64,000 bases of DNA from Erinaceus europaeus (GCF_950295315.1 NC_080181.1:32876441-32940440); one strand, 5' to 3'; counted from the first letter of the stretch, positions 21,735 through 32,715 are shown. The notes: generated by a model not told the origin, from the letters alone. Numbers and translations: made by a program.

Positions 21735-22059
21735 AAACAAGAAAGGAGTCTGACTCCATAGTTCAATAATAATAATGAAGATGAAGGAGAGGCTCATTTT
21801 TTTTTTTGCACCTAACATTTTCATTTTAAATTAAAGAAGTCCAAACACCAGCTGAAAATAGGACTTGGCACATCATAGAACTGAGATGCAGAGGAGGGAT
21901 TGGCAAAGGCACATGGAGAGGTGATAGCCAGTGAGTGGTGAGGCAGGGACTTTGCTGCCAAGAAATGGTGTCATGAAAAAAAAAAAGAGGGACCAAGGAC
22001 ACAGAAGAGGAGGTGAAACCCCTGGAAAAAAGCAATTCGAAACCTTTCCAATCCATTTA

Positions 22060-23105
22060 AGGAGGCAACAGCCACCTTAATATAAAAACCAGCAAAGAAA
22101 TAAAAACATGCAAATAATTTTAGATCCACTTTGTTAAAATAATGGGATATGAAACAATAACAAAATGGAATATAGCAGCATATTAGAAATAGCACCAACC
22201 CTGAGTGAAATTCACACCAGATTTCTACTAGAGAAGGGATATAAAAAAAAGTCATTGCATTAAAATATGAGGGGAAAATTATGAGGGGGAGAAATCACAT
22301 AGTATGATTGTTGATGCCAAATTAGCTTTTGTTCAAATTAACAACCATTCATAATCGGAGAAAAGAAGAAAAGTCTAGGCCAAAAAAACAAAAAAAAAAG
22401 AGGAAACTTTGTATAGTTCATAAAGTTTTACAGCAAAACCTAGCATCAAATCTCACTTTAAGCTGTGAAACACTGAGGCAACTCCATAACATAAGAAGCA
22501 GGGAAAAAAGTATCCATCAGGGAGTCGGGCGGTAGGGCAGTGGTTAAGTGTACATGGTGCAAAGTGCAAGGATCAGCCTAAGGATCCCTGTTTGAGCCCC
22601 CGGCTCCCCACCTGCAGGGGAGTTGCTTCACAGGTGGTGAAGCAGGTCTGTACCCTCTCTGTCTTTCCCTCCTCTCTCCATTTCTCTCTGTCCAATCCAA
22701 TAACAAAGACATCAATAACAACAATCATAAAAATAAATAAAATATATATTTAAATTATTTTTAAAAAATTATCCATCTAAAAAGTTAAATAAACACTGAG
22801 GGAGATGGGAAAATATCAATTTCCTATTATCTAAATATGTAATTATTATCATATACACACAGCCATTCAGAAATTATTAAAAACTTCTAAGGGTTCCATA
22901 AAGTGACTGGATATAAAAAAAAATACACAAAAATCAATAGATCTCAATGCCAGCAAGAAGCAGTTATAAAGTACAGTTATAAGGGAAACTAATTTAAAAT
23001 AGCATCAAACATTCCAGCATGCCTTTGGAATTAATGTGATAAGAAATGAATGAGAAGTATATGACTAAAATCACAAAGGATTTAAGAAGACATTAAAAAA
23101 CAAAA
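22060..23105 (+). mobile_element. L1 ORF2 reverse-transcriptase remnant
   Basis: 'AGAAATCACATAGTATGATTG', 'AAATTAACAACCATTCATAAT', 'AAAAATCAATAGATCTCAATG' and 'TTTAAAATAGCATCAAA' follow the order of the L1 ORF2 palm/thumb coding region. It is interrupted at 22519-22762 by a SINE A and by many stops. The border near 22060 is approximate. Confidence 0.65.
22519..22762 (+). mobile_element. SINE A, short-tail form
   Basis: Splits the L1 remnant. The flanking repeat AAAAAAGTATCCATC (22504-22518) against AAAAAATTATCCATC (22763-22777) has one mismatch in 15. The head 'GGGAGTCGGGCGGTAGGGCA' is well kept. Confidence 0.9.
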
Positions 23106-23362
23106 AAACACTTTCAAGTAATAACGGAGTCACTGCTGCTAGTACTCAGCTCTAAGCACTACACCTTCCGGAACTGGAGGACTGGGAGTACAGTTCTCCA
23201 TATTATTGAAGACTTTGCCTGCTCATGGTTGCTCATTAGCAAGTTTCTCTCAAGAAGTCATCAGTCCTTTAATCCTGAGCATTTACTGCTAGCACCCATT
23301 TTCACAAGCAGAGTAAAGCAAGACCTTTGCACAAAAACATCTACAAAGATCATAGTCTGTCT

Positions 23363-23580
23363 AGGGACCGGGCAGTGGTGCACCTGGTAGGGCGCACACA
23401 TTACTGTTTGAGAGGACCAGGGTTCATGCCCCTGGTCTCCACCTATAGTGAAGAAGCTTCATGAATAGGAAAACAGTGTGCAGGTCTCTCACTCTCTCGC
23501 TTTTCTCCTTTTTCTCTTCCCCTTCCCTCTCAATTTTTCTTTGTCTCTATCCTAAATAAATAATTCAAACAATAAAAAGA
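23363..23580 (+). mobile_element. SINE B
   Basis: 'ACCGGGCAGTGGTGCACCTGG' head, 'AGAAGCTTCATGAATAGG' body, CT-rich stretch and 'AAATAAATAATTCAAACAAT' tail. Confidence 0.85.
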
Positions 23581-23737
23581 ATATAGTTAGTAAATTTCAG
23601 CCAATTACTCACAGGTTTTACATCCGTAAATCTGATGATTTTCCCAAACCTAACTTTGGCCCTCTAACCAATGATACTTGCAGCACTTTTGCAGTTATTT
23701 ATGTGGATATGTGCAGAGGAATAAAATAAATTGAGAT

Positions 23738-23927
23738 TGCAGGTGGGACGGTGGCTCAAGGGGTAGAGCACACATGTTACCATGCATGGGGACCCAAGTT
23801 CAAGCTCCCTCTCACCCCTATCTCTAGTCCCCACCTGCAGGGAAGGAGCTTCATACAGTGTTGCAAGTGTCTCTCTTTCTCTGTCTTCCTCTTATCTCTC
23901 AATTTTTCTCTCCTCTATAAAAGAGGC
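23738..23927 (+). mobile_element. SINE B, joined to a C element
   Basis: 'GGGACGGTGGCTCAAGGGGTA' head and 'CCCACCTGCAGGGAAGGAGC' body. It stops at 'TCTCTCCTCTATAAAAGAGG', where C sequence begins. Confidence 0.75.
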
Positions 23928-24158
23928 ATTGACCTGTCAGTGCCCATGTTCAGCAGGGAAGCAATTGCAGAAGCCAGACCTTCCACCTTCTGCATCCTAC
24001 AATGACCTTGGGTCCATACTCCCAGAGGGTTAAAGAGTAGGAAAGCTATCAGCGGAGGGGATGGGATAAGGAGTTCTGGTGGTGGGAATTGTGTGGAGTT
24101 ATACCCCTCTTATCCTATGGCTTTGTCAATGTTTCCTTTTTATAAATAAATAAATAAG
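23928..24158 (+). mobile_element. Element C, 3' part
   Basis: A well kept copy from 'CTGTCAGTGCCCATGTTCAG' to 'TTCCTTTTTATAAATAAAT'. It is a close reverse-complement match to 12921-13140. Confidence 0.85.
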
Positions 24159-24162
24159 GGGT

Positions 24163-24228
24163 TGAACCTACAACTTCAGAGCTTCAGGCATGAGAGTTTG
24201 CATAACAATTATGTTATTGCCCCTCACA
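24163..24228 (-). mobile_element. SINE E fragment
   Basis: 'CAGAGCTTCAGGCATGAGAGT' and 'TTGCATAACAATTATG' are the reversed 5' half of family E. Confidence 0.6.
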
Positions 24229-24245
24229 CTTCTCTCCCTCCTCAG

Positions 24246-24412
24246 ATATTATTTATTATGTTTATTCCAGGGAGGGAGGGGAGATAGAGAGGCAGGCACC
24301 ACAGCAGTGTTCCCCAGTGTCGCCAACATCATCTGTGATGCTCCCATGCCAGGACAGAACTTGAGCTCAGGGGTTCATTCACCTTAGCAGCTAAGCTAAC
24401 TCCCCACCACAC
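24246..24412 (-). mobile_element. SINE family F
   Basis: A purine stretch, then 'GATGCTCCCATGCCAGGAC' and 'TTGAGCTCAGGGGTTCATTC'. The part with 'ATGCTCCCA' recurs at 46526. Reversed 'GGTTC..' core suggests a tRNA-type SINE. Confidence 0.5.
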
Positions 24413-24840
24413 TAGACCTCCTTGAAATTCTACTTTGTCTTCCTCAGAAAAGCTTTACCAGGTTTTGCTTCCTGTCTCAAATACTGCCCAGGCTCTCTTT
24501 ACTGTCTTGCTTCTGCCTCCTACCTGGGGGAGTTCCTCTGAACCCTTTCATCAGGCTTTTTTTTTTTTTCTTTTCCTCTGTCAACTTCTCTCAGGACAAG
24601 TCAAAGGAAAGGCTTTAACAGGAGTGCTCACTACCTGAGCCCTTCCTGGAACTCAGGACTCATAATATTAGCTTCCTTCTTGATATTCCCATTTAGATAT
24701 TGTTTTGAAGGCAAAGGCAGCATCCACCAAATACTCTAGAAAGAAACACATACTCCACTTTTCTCCTTTCTGCCCACTTAGTTAAGTTCACAAGCCTTAG
24801 GTTTTTGGTAGCACTCCTTACTTTTTATTCTCTCTGGTTT
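24413..24840. other. Single-copy DNA, nothing recognised
   Basis: Contains a T run at 24557-24568 and no recognised repeat. Confidence 0.45.
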
Positions 24841-24851
24841 CCCTTAACCAG

Positions 24852-24852
<1 letters not shown>

Positions 24853-24889
<37 letters not shown>

Positions 24890-24921
24890 CCTCCCTCCCT
24901 TCCTCCCTCCTTCCTCCCTCC
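24853..24921. repeat. (CT)n and (CCTT)n tract
   Basis: CT dinucleotides followed by CCCT/CCTT units. Confidence 0.95.
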
Positions 24922-24935
24922 ATGGAATATATATA

Positions 24936-24990
24936 ATAAATAATATCCTGGGGGGAAGGGTGAAGGGAGATAGCATAATGGTTATACAAA
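24936..24990 (+). mobile_element. SINE E 5' fragment
   Basis: 'GAGATAGCATAATGGTTATAC' is the family E head. The rest is missing or diverged. Confidence 0.5.
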
Positions 24991-25034
24991 TTGCAGCAGG
25001 AAACTACAGTTCCACTTCCAAAATATCTACAAGA

Positions 25035-25375
25035 AAAAATAAAACATGGGGGGATTTGCACTGTGGCACACCCTACAGAGCACACATGTTCTAATGTGCA
25101 TAGGCTTGTGTTCAAGCCCTCCATCCCCACCAACAGGGTGGGAGTGACAAGAGTGGTGAACAAAGCCACAGGTGTCTCTGAGTTGTTCTCCCTAGATATC
25201 TCCCACTTACATTTCAATTTTCCCCTGTCTCTAGCCAAAATAAATAAATACGTAAATTTATAAAATACTAAAAAAAAATAAAAGAAAAAGGGAAAAATAT
25301 GGCAACTGGGAGTAGTGGAATTATCATGCAGGAAACCAGACCTAGCAATAATCCTGATGGCAAGGAAAAAAATAG
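25035..25375 (+). mobile_element. SINE B with 3' module
   Basis: 'TTTGCACTGTGGCACACCC' head and 'TTGTGTTCAAGCCCTCC' core, tail (AAATAAAT) at about 25240, then the module 'GGCAACTGGGAGTAGTGG...GCAATAATCCTGATGGCAAG' in diverged form. Confidence 0.75.
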
Positions 25376-25735
25376 GATAATTAATTAAATGAATTTAAAT
25401 CTCTTTATATAATTTCTTCTCTGTCATAATCCAGAGTCTTATCATGTTTCATTCTGATGATGGCAACAATTTTCTGAATCACCCTTCCTCAGTCTTCACC
25501 CAACACACATATAATCTATTCTTGTGGCAGAAACTACAGTGAGCCAGTAAATCATTACCCTTTACTGAAAACCTTCAAAAGGCCTTTTGATACTACATGT
25601 TACAATAATGTTCAGATTTTGTCATGGTATGTAAGATTGTGCAGGATCTAATCTTTGTTTTTGTCATTACCACAGATTAAAAAAAAAAAAAAAAACAGAT
25701 AATCTCACTGAAAGAAAAAAAAAACAGAAAGGGAG
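25376..25735. other. Single-copy AT-rich DNA
   Basis: No recognised repeat except A runs at 25679-25695 and 25713-25724. Confidence 0.45.
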
Positions 25736-25739
25736 AGAG

Positions 25740-25908
25740 CCAGGCAATGGCATACCTGGTAGAGAACATATATTATGATGTGTAAGGTTTTGAGTTCAAG
25801 ACCTAATCCCCATCTGCAGGGGAAAGCTTCACAAATAGTAGAACAATGCTGCAGATGTCTCTCTTTCTCATCCCCTTTTACTTTCCATCTCTATCATTTA
25901 CAAAGAAG
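25740..25908 (+). mobile_element. SINE B
   Basis: 'AGCCAGGCAATGGCATACCTGG' head region, 'GCAGGGGAAAGCTTCACAAA' body, then CT-rich end that abuts a purine tract. Confidence 0.8.
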
Positions 25909-26030
25909 GAGGTAATGAGAAGGAGGAAGAAGAGGAGAAGGGAAAGGAGGAGGAAGAAGAAAAATAAGGAGGAGGAGGGGGAGAAGGAGAAGAAGGAGAA
26001 GAAGAAAGGAACAAAGAAGGAAAGGCAACA
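25909..26030. repeat. (GGA)n/(GAA)n purine tract
   Basis: Almost pure purine on this strand, at the 3' end of the preceding SINE. It probably grew from the SINE tail. Confidence 0.95.
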
Positions 26031-26039
26031 CACAGAGTG

Positions 26040-27120
26040 AAACTGGAACTGTGTACATACAGCCTATTTCTGCAAGGACAAAATGGCTGTGAGAGGAGGT
26101 TCAGTGGCCCTAGGGAGCCCATGAACAGTGATGGAGGAGAAATGAAATCATTGGTGGGAGTGGTGTGCAGACCCTTATGACAGAAAGATAAGCAATTGTA
26201 TCCATGAGGCAACAATGAAATAGCTATTTCCAAAAGCAAAAACACAAAACAAAACCATGTCATTCATCATATTCTTTGTTTATTTTTTGTTTGTTTGTGT
26301 GTTTGTCTGTTTTGGATCTCTTGAAACATACCAGGTACATCCCAACTCAAAGTTGGGATAAGAAACTTGCTGGAATGCAGTTCTCATATTTTTCTTTAGT
26401 TGACTCCTTATTATGAGATCACACCCTTGAAGAAAAGCCCCCGAATATATATTCCAAGGTAGACATATTCCTAGTCATGTTCTATTTTGCCAAGCATCTG
26501 TTTTCTTTGCATAGTATTTACATGAAATAAATGATCTTTATATTTTTCTTTTGTTCACCAGACTACTTTGTCCTCCAGAATTCAAGTTTTGTAGGAGCTG
26601 AAACTTATTCTTTGTTCTCTATCTCAGAGCAAAGGATAGTTCTTGGCAGATAACAGCTTCTAAATAAATATTTATTATGGTAATGTCTGGCTCTAATGGG
26701 AAGGCTCAATATTATAGAGAAATTGAATGCATGTGTGTGTATGTGTTTGTGTGTGCAGATTTCAGCTCAATCAAAATACCAGTTGAGGTTAGTGCTTGAC
26801 TAATCAGTACGAAATTTGTCTGGAAGAACATTTATTATTAAACCAATCAAGCTCTGGTTATTTTAAGGAGTGTGGTTCAGTCAAAAGGAAAGACAGATCA
26901 ATGGTGTCAAAGTGAATGCCTGGAAACAAACTCATGCATTATGGGAATTGAGCAGGTGGCAATGTGATAGTTCATATCAGTGAGGACTTAGATATCTCAC
27001 ATACATACTTGAAATCAGCCATGGTTGAATCAAGAATGGCTACAAATCAGGACATGTTCAAATTAATTTCTAGAGCCTCTTTAGGCTGACAGAAAATGGA
27101 AAAGAAACTACAGCAGTGCC
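26040..27120. other. Single-copy DNA with a possible L2-like scrap
   Basis: Mostly unrecognised. The stretch 26585-26690 ('CTATCTCAGAGCAAAGGATAG', 'TCTTGGCAGATAACAGC', 'AATAAATATTTATTATGG') has the order of an L2 3' end but is weak. A (GT)n patch lies at 26732-26755. Confidence 0.4.
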
Positions 27121-27124
27121 TTCT

Positions 27125-27655
27125 GCATCTCCACCTTCATCCAGCCTCCCTCCATTATCAACATCCCTCCTCAGAATAATATCTTTGTGAAAAGTAGCCC
27201 TGCATTGACACAGCAGTATCATTCAATCCTTAGTTTTTGTTAACATCACTCCTGGCATAATATATTCTGTGTTTTAAACAATGGCATGACCCCATCAACA
27301 AAATGCCATTCAAAGTAGTTTCCCTGCCTTTGATATTCTCTATGTACCACTTACTCATTCCTGCCCTCCAGCCACCTCTGGCAATCACTGATCACCTTTC
27401 TCTCCCTACAGTTTTGTCTTTTCTAGAATGGCACTTAGCTGAAACCATATAGTATGTTGCCTTCTGAAGATCAGATTTCTTTACCATGTAATGTGAACTT
27501 GACTCTCCTCTGTTCTCAGAACTCAGTAACTTCTTTATAGCATGGAATAATATCCCAATATCTGAATGTTCCAGTTTGTGTATCGATTCACCTGCTGAAG
27601 GACATCTTGGTTGCTTTCAGATGCTGGCAATTATGAATAAAGGCTTGCTTTTCTC
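27125..27655 (-). mobile_element. L1M LINE 3' end remnant
   Basis: 'ACAGTTTTGTCTTTTCTAGA', 'GGAATAATATCCCAATAT', 'TCACCTGCTGAAGGACATC' and 'TTGGTTGCTTTCAGATG' match the antisense of the L1M 3' end closely in order. Diverged. A SINE B inserted at its left end in LINE orientation. Confidence 0.8.
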
Positions 27656-27672
27656 CTTTAGGAAAGTGTTGG

Positions 27673-27889
27673 GGGGGCTGGGTGGTGGTACATCTGGTTA
27701 AGCACATGTATTGCAAAGCACAAGGACCCATGTTCAAGGCCCCAGTCCCCACCAGCAGGGGGAAAGCTTTGTGAGTGGTGAAGCAATTCTTCAGGTGTCT
27801 CTCTGTCTCTCTCCCCCTCTACCTTCCCCCTTCCCTCTAATTTCTTGCCGTCTCTATCCAATAAATAAATAAATACAATAAAAAAATTT
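27673..27889 (+). mobile_element. SINE B
   Basis: Duplication AAGTGTTGG at 27664-27672 and 27890-27898. A good full-length copy with 'GGTACATCTGGTTAAGCACAT' region and (AAATAAAT) tail. Confidence 0.9.
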
Positions 27890-28194
27890 AAGTGTTGGTA
27901 CTACATCACTATGACAAGGACTTACACTAGTTCTGGAGGTGGGAAACAGAAATCTCAGTCTGAATGGTGAGAAAACCTAATCCTTAAAGCTTTTTTTCAT
28001 CTTGAGATCTTCATAGTTATACATTGATACAGCTGAATGCATTATGTTGGTAATTTTCATCTGCTGCCTCTCTGTTGCCTAAGATTTGAAAGAAGTCAGT
28101 GATGATAGCAGGAAGGATAGTAGGAAGGATTAATGAGTGACATGAAAAAAAAATTCAAGAAAGCAGTGGCTAAACCCAAAAGAAAAAAAAAAAA

Positions 28195-28345
28195 TCCAAG
28201 CAAAGATGGAAGTCTTTCACTTGGAGAGTAAGGCAGGTTCAAGCCTAGCCTCTACCACACTGGAAGAAGCTTTGGTGCTGTGGTATCTTCCCCTCTCTAA
28301 TACTTATTCTCTTTTCCTATCTCTTGTCATAGTGACCTGATCAGT
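28195..28345 (+). mobile_element. SINE family H
   Basis: 'CAGGTTCAAGCCTAGCCTC' and 'TTGGTGCTGTGGTATCTTCC' match 4930-5020. Confidence 0.65.
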
Positions 28346-28566
28346 CCTTGCCATTTCTCTATGGAAAATACACCAGTGCCCTCTCACCTCCTTTATTTCC
28401 CAGGCCAACCCGAATAAAAACTAGTGTCTGTGTCATCGTTCTTTCCTGTTCATTTCAGTCACTTGGGCTTCTACCACATATTAAAGATATGCTCTTCTAT
28501 GATATAGGCAGACTGCTTCCCAGATGGCGTTTAGCCTCTTTTCCATCTTTACTTAAATATCAACTT

Positions 28567-28817
28567 GAAGCTGGCCCATGGAGCAAACAGTTGAGCACAC
28601 ACATGACAATGTGCAAGGACCCAGATTCAAATCCCCAGTATCCACCCACAGGGGGAAACTTGACAAGTAGTGAAACAGTCCTGTAGCTCTCTCTCTCTCG
28701 CTCTCTCTCTCTTCTCTCTCTCGCTCTCTCTGTCTCTCTCTTCCTCTCCCTCTCTCCTTATCTTCCCATTTCCTCCTAATTTTTGTCTCTATTTCTATTA
28801 AAAATTAAAAAAATCTA
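28567..28817 (+). mobile_element. SINE B with expanded CT stretch
   Basis: Perfect 12-bp duplication AAATATCAACTT at 28555-28566 and 28818-28829. The CT-rich segment (28686-28760) has expanded. Confidence 0.9.
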
Positions 28818-28899
28818 AAATATCAACTTAATTCACCTTAACTGCTCTCATAATACTTAGCACCTTATTGCATGCCACAAAATTTCTTCTTTCTCTTCT

Positions 28900-29020
28900 T
28901 GATGAAGTATGAACTCCATAGAAGCAAAACTTCCTGCCTTATACATCACAGAAGTCCCAATTCCTGGGATAGTGCTTGACATGTACAAGTGGGTGTTCAG
29001 TTAATGATTACTGAATGAAT
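28900..29020 (+). mobile_element. L2/MIR-like 3' end remnant
   Basis: 'GATAGTGCTTGACATGTACAAG' region then 'TGGGTGTTCAGTTAATG' and 'ACTGAATGAATAG' follow the typical L2/MIR 3' pattern of a dispersed ancient repeat. Confidence 0.5.
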
Positions 29021-29253
29021 AGATGGGAAGTCAGCCATGTGGAGCTATATAAAAAGGTGAAGCAAGGGAGTGGGCAGTCATGGGTGGTGGTGGAGCACAG
29101 GTCTCTGAAAGGGAACAAAACAGGACAGAGGTTTATATTTGGATACTAGGCTGTTCCATGGGGATCCAACCAACAGTGTGGGCTTGTAAGTGTCTGCTTC
29201 ATCTTGGCAATATGTTGTCTTACCATCAACTTCCTTTATCTTGAAAATTGCCT

Positions 29254-29573
29254 TTTGGGGCTGGGTGGTGGTACAACTAGGAAAGCACACACATCACCAT
29301 GCACAAGGATCTGGGTTCAAGCCCCTGGGGTACTACCTGCAGGGCAGAAGCTTCAGGAGAGGTGGAGAACTGTAGCAGGTGCCTCTCTTTCTCTCTCCCT
29401 ATCTAGCTCTCCCTCCCCTCTCAATTTCTTTCTGTCCTATCAAATAAAAGAAAGGAGGAAAAGAGGAAAGATGGCTTCTGGGAGAGGTGGATTTGTTATG
29501 TAGGCACTACGCTTCAGTGATAACCCTAGTGTCGCTAAAATAAACAAACAAGCAAACACATTTTTTTTTTAAA
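29254..29573 (+). mobile_element. SINE B with 3' module
   Basis: Duplication GAAAATTGCCT (29243-29253) against GAAAACTGCCT (29574-29584). Contains a complete head, body, A-rich joint and module ('GATGGCTTCTGGGAGAGG'). Confidence 0.85.
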
Positions 29574-29619
29574 GAAAACTGCCTCCCATGTTTGGAGGTA
29601 TTACTATATACTAGGTGAG

Positions 29620-29621
<2 letters not shown>

Positions 29622-29695
<74 letters not shown>

Positions 29696-29725
29696 AAAGA
29701 GAGGGAAAGAGAGGGGGAGAAAGAT
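29622..29725. repeat. (TG)n then (GA)n
   Basis: About 20 TG units to 29662, then GA/ACAGAG purine-rich sequence. Confidence 0.95.
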
Positions 29726-29760
29726 CAAGTTCACTGTAATGGGACTGGGACACATGGGAT

Positions 29761-30255
29761 GAGAATAAAATGAGAAAATAATCTGCTTTTTTATTATGAT
29801 TTTCTTGTAAACAAAATTTCCCTGATCCTGGATATATGCCCATTCCCCAGGAATTCCTATTTTCTATTTTTACTGATGTGGCATGGTGAGAGGACTAGAA
29901 TATTGAAAAGAAAGAACATACACAGGAAGTACCCATGAGCTGTATGAGGCATCCACCTTCCAGAAATAGTGTGTGACCAACAGAGGCAGGTTGTGACAAC
30001 ACAATATTCTGAAACAGTCTCACAGATCGCCTTCTACAAACTGGAAGCTTTCTTGTGGCTCCAGTGTCATGGAAAAAGAGTCACTTCCAAAGCATCCAAA
30101 AATAAGTGATTTGTTGGGGTAGTTGGGGGGTGACCTAGCATTTGCATTTCAATGAGCATAACAGCTATGCCAGTGAGAAGCAAGGTTCCAACAGTAGAAA
30201 GATCTGGAACTCAGACCCAGAGACAGAACTGTTGTACTTCTTACTCCTAGCATTT
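29761..30255. other. Single-copy DNA, nothing recognised
   Basis: No repeat or coding signal recognised. Confidence 0.45.
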
Positions 30256-30259
30256 CTTT

Positions 30260-30478
30260 TCTAATGAGATCTATTTAATTTTATTTGATTAACTAATTAA
30301 TTAATTGGATAGAGAAAGAGAAAAATTGAGAAGGGAGAGGGTGATAGAGAGGGAAGGAGACAGACACCTGCAGCCCTGTTTCACCACTCATGGAGCTTTC
30401 CCCATGCAGATAGGGACCAGGGGATTGAACGAGGGTCCTTGCACACTGTAAAGTGAGCACTCAACCAGGTGTTCCACA
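30260..30478 (-). mobile_element. SINE B
   Basis: Reversed tail in TTAATTAATTAA-like form, purine body, 'CTGTTTCACCACTCATGGAGC' region and reversed head 'ACTCAACCAGGTGTTCCAC'. Confidence 0.8.
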
Positions 30479-30484
30479 TGTTTT

Positions 30485-31555
30485 ATAGGTTATAGCTTTT
30501 AAGGGCCCAAGATGGGCAGGATAGAAACAGGTGTTTCTGATACAACACACTAAGGCCACATAGAGGATTTCACCCAGAGAAAGAAGAAACTGGGACCCCA
30601 GGGTCAGTTCTGAATTAGATGTTTTTGACGTCAGGTAGGTCTCAGTTCTCTCTAGCAGAAACCTAGCTTGGTCAGGTTTGGGTGGGAGGGGACGCAGTGA
30701 GCACCAAGTGAAAAAGAGCTTAGGACAAAGGAGCTGTTATGACAAAATCTGGGGAGCAGTTTATGGCTAGTTAGTAGGTGTCCAATTCACAGAGGAATAA
30801 TATCCAGTCCTGAAGCCCTGCTTTGGGTTGGTGCTTTTTGCCTCCCCTCTCACCATTCAGTTCTCATCTCCAAATCAGCTTTTCACCCTCTTCCTCTCCT
30901 TAATACCAGCTAGCTTCATGAACGCAAAGAGAGTCACAACAGGAGCATTTTGAAGACTTCAGACTAAATTACTGCTGGAAGAGCTACCTGGATAATTTTT
31001 TTTTATCCTCCCCCCTACCATTCTAATGGCAAATTAAAACATGGTTATATGAATGGAGAGATGAGACCTTAGAGCAGAAACACATCCTAGGGTTGTAGAA
31101 AAATGAAGTTTGCAGACAATGATGCAGAACTATCAAAGGGGAGGGGAGACAAAAAGTAATCCCGATGTTAGTATCAGAGAGAGAAGAGCTAAGCAGGCAA
31201 TTACTGTCAAGGAAACAGTGAAGTCTAAATTCAGGACCCACTAAAAAAATTGAAATAAATATTAAGGGGAGAAATGTCTAAGCACTTAGTGGCTAATGGA
31301 AACTGGAGGGAAAATGTTCTGACGTGAGGTCTATTAGATGGCAAAATAGTCTATTAGACACAGCACAGACTCCCTGGGGACATGGTGGCATCAGCCATAT
31401 GGGAGTCATTCAAAGCTGGACAGGAAGATACATTCAAGAATGTTCTATAGGAAGCACTACCATGGGGGCAAGTGAAGAGGTTTCTTGAAGACTGCTGCTG
31501 TGGGACAGGACATTCTGTCTCATGAGTCCAAGTAAGTGTTCCACTGAATTGTGTT
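30485..31555. other. Single-copy DNA, nothing recognised
   Basis: About 1 kb without recognisable repeat or conserved frame; a T run lies at 30997-31004. It is the left flank of the RTE-like fragment. Confidence 0.45.
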
Positions 31556-31569
31556 GTATTTATTTATTC

Positions 31570-32150
31570 CTCCATGAAGATAATTTCTGGAACCATCCGT
31601 TCCACCCCGGTTCCATGGCTGCCAGTTCTTAGCAACATCACCCCACCAGATGCGTCGTCTGGATGCAGCATCATCTAAGTTCATTTCCCACGTCTACGCT
31701 CGACCGGACCTGCCAATATACGCGGATATCTTCGCCCACCCTGTCCAACGCTTGACCTCTAGTCACCCAATCTGGTCCCCTACGCCTACACTGAACTTCT
31801 CTGTTCCAGACTCTTGGAAACAGAGTTGGCAGTCAGCTGAGGTAAAGAACAAACACCTCATCACAGACCCCTGCAAGCGTCAACCCGGCTTTGACCTAGC
31901 ACGTTATGATTGGGCCCTCCTCAATCGGTATCGAACAGGCCATGGCCGGTGCGCCGCTATGTTCCATCGCTGGGGAGCCAGAGACGACCCGAACTGCCCC
32001 TGCGGCTCCAGACAGACTATGACCCACATGGTCAACGACTGCCACCTCTCCAGATTCAAAGGAGGTCTCGAAACTTTACATCAGGCTCAACCTGACGCTG
32101 TTGACTGGCTACAGAAGAAGGCCAAACGCTAGAAGAAGTAGAAGAAGAAG
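31570..32150 (+). mobile_element. RTE/BovB-like LINE 3' fragment
   Basis: A 5'-truncated non-LTR retrotransposon end. Coding sequence runs from about 31580 to 32132 with one frameshift at 31652, followed by (GAAGAA) units at 32131-32150 in place of a poly(A). Simple-repeat tails of this kind are typical of the RTE clade. ATTTATTTATTC at 31558-31569 and 32171-32182 may be the target duplication, but that sequence is low complexity. GC and CpG content are visibly higher than in the flanks. Confidence 0.7.
31650..32132 (+). pseudogene. C-terminus of an RTE-type reverse transcriptase ORF
   Basis: The parent protein is the endonuclease/reverse-transcriptase polyprotein of a non-LTR element. This 160-codon open stretch lies downstream of the catalytic domain. 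Near the end is a 'RYRTGHGRCAAMFHRWG' block, then a zinc-knuckle-like C-x-C-x7-H-x4-C (C116, C118, H126, C131), a pattern I know from RTE/jockey-type C-termini. Just upstream, the frame read from 31580 gives 'PWLPVLSNITPPD' (31613-31651), a typical preceding motif. A single base at 31652 puts it out of register, so the ATG at 31650 is not a true start. No catalytic residues are present. Exact clade (BovB, RTE-X or other) is unresolved. Confidence 0.7.
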
Positions 32151-32182
32151 ATTTATTTATTTATTTATTTATTTATTTATTC
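32151..32182. repeat. (ATTT)n microsatellite
   Basis: About seven ATTT units directly after the (GAA) tail; probably an expanded target-site duplication. Confidence 0.9.
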
Positions 32183-32309
32183 TGGGGGTTTCTTCTTCCT
32201 AGAAACAGTCAGATTTGTCACATGAAAATATTTCTCATTTTAAGCAGCTCTGATTTGAAAGTCACTGGACCTGGGGCAATAGCAGAAGAGGAGCTGCCTG
32301 GCCTTCTTT

Positions 32310-32715
32310 TGGTTACTTTCTTTCTTTTTTTTTTTTCTCTGCCTCCAGGGTTATCACTAGAGCTTTGCACTATGAATCCACTGATCCTGGCAGCCTTTCT
32401 TTTTTCCTTCTTTCCTTCCTTCCTGTCTTCCTTCCTGTCTTCCTTCCTTCCTTTCCTTTCTTCCTTCCTTTTTCTTCCTTTTCTCCTCCTTCTTCTTCTT
32501 TTTAATTGGATACAACAGAGAGAAACTGAGAGAGGAGGGGGAGATAAAAGAGGGAGAGAGAGGGAGATACACCTGCAGACCTGCTTCACCACTTGTGAAA
32601 AGACCCTTCCTGTAGCTGGGTAGTTGGGGCTCTAGCTAGGATCTTTGCACCTTGCACAGTTCCTTGCACTTCAAACTATGTGCGTTTAACTCTGTACCAC
32701 CACTTGATGCCCTGG
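32310..32715 (-). mobile_element. SINE A-like with 3' module and TTCC expansion
   Basis: Module at left ('CCTCCAGGGTTATCACTAGAG'), a (TTCC)n/(TTC)n stretch at 32399-32502, then 'GACCTGCTTCACCACTTGTG' and a diverged reversed head. Part of the head seems duplicated ('CTTTGCACCTTGCACAG', 'CTTGCACTTC'). Confidence 0.8.

Noticed and set aside
24853..24921. CRISPR-like or regularly spaced repeat array
   Set aside because: All regular arrays in the window are microsatellites without spacers.
31650..32132. Intact host gene with start at 31650
   Set aside because: Coding similarity continues upstream in another frame from about 31580, so the ATG is internal and the fragment is a broken LINE ORF.
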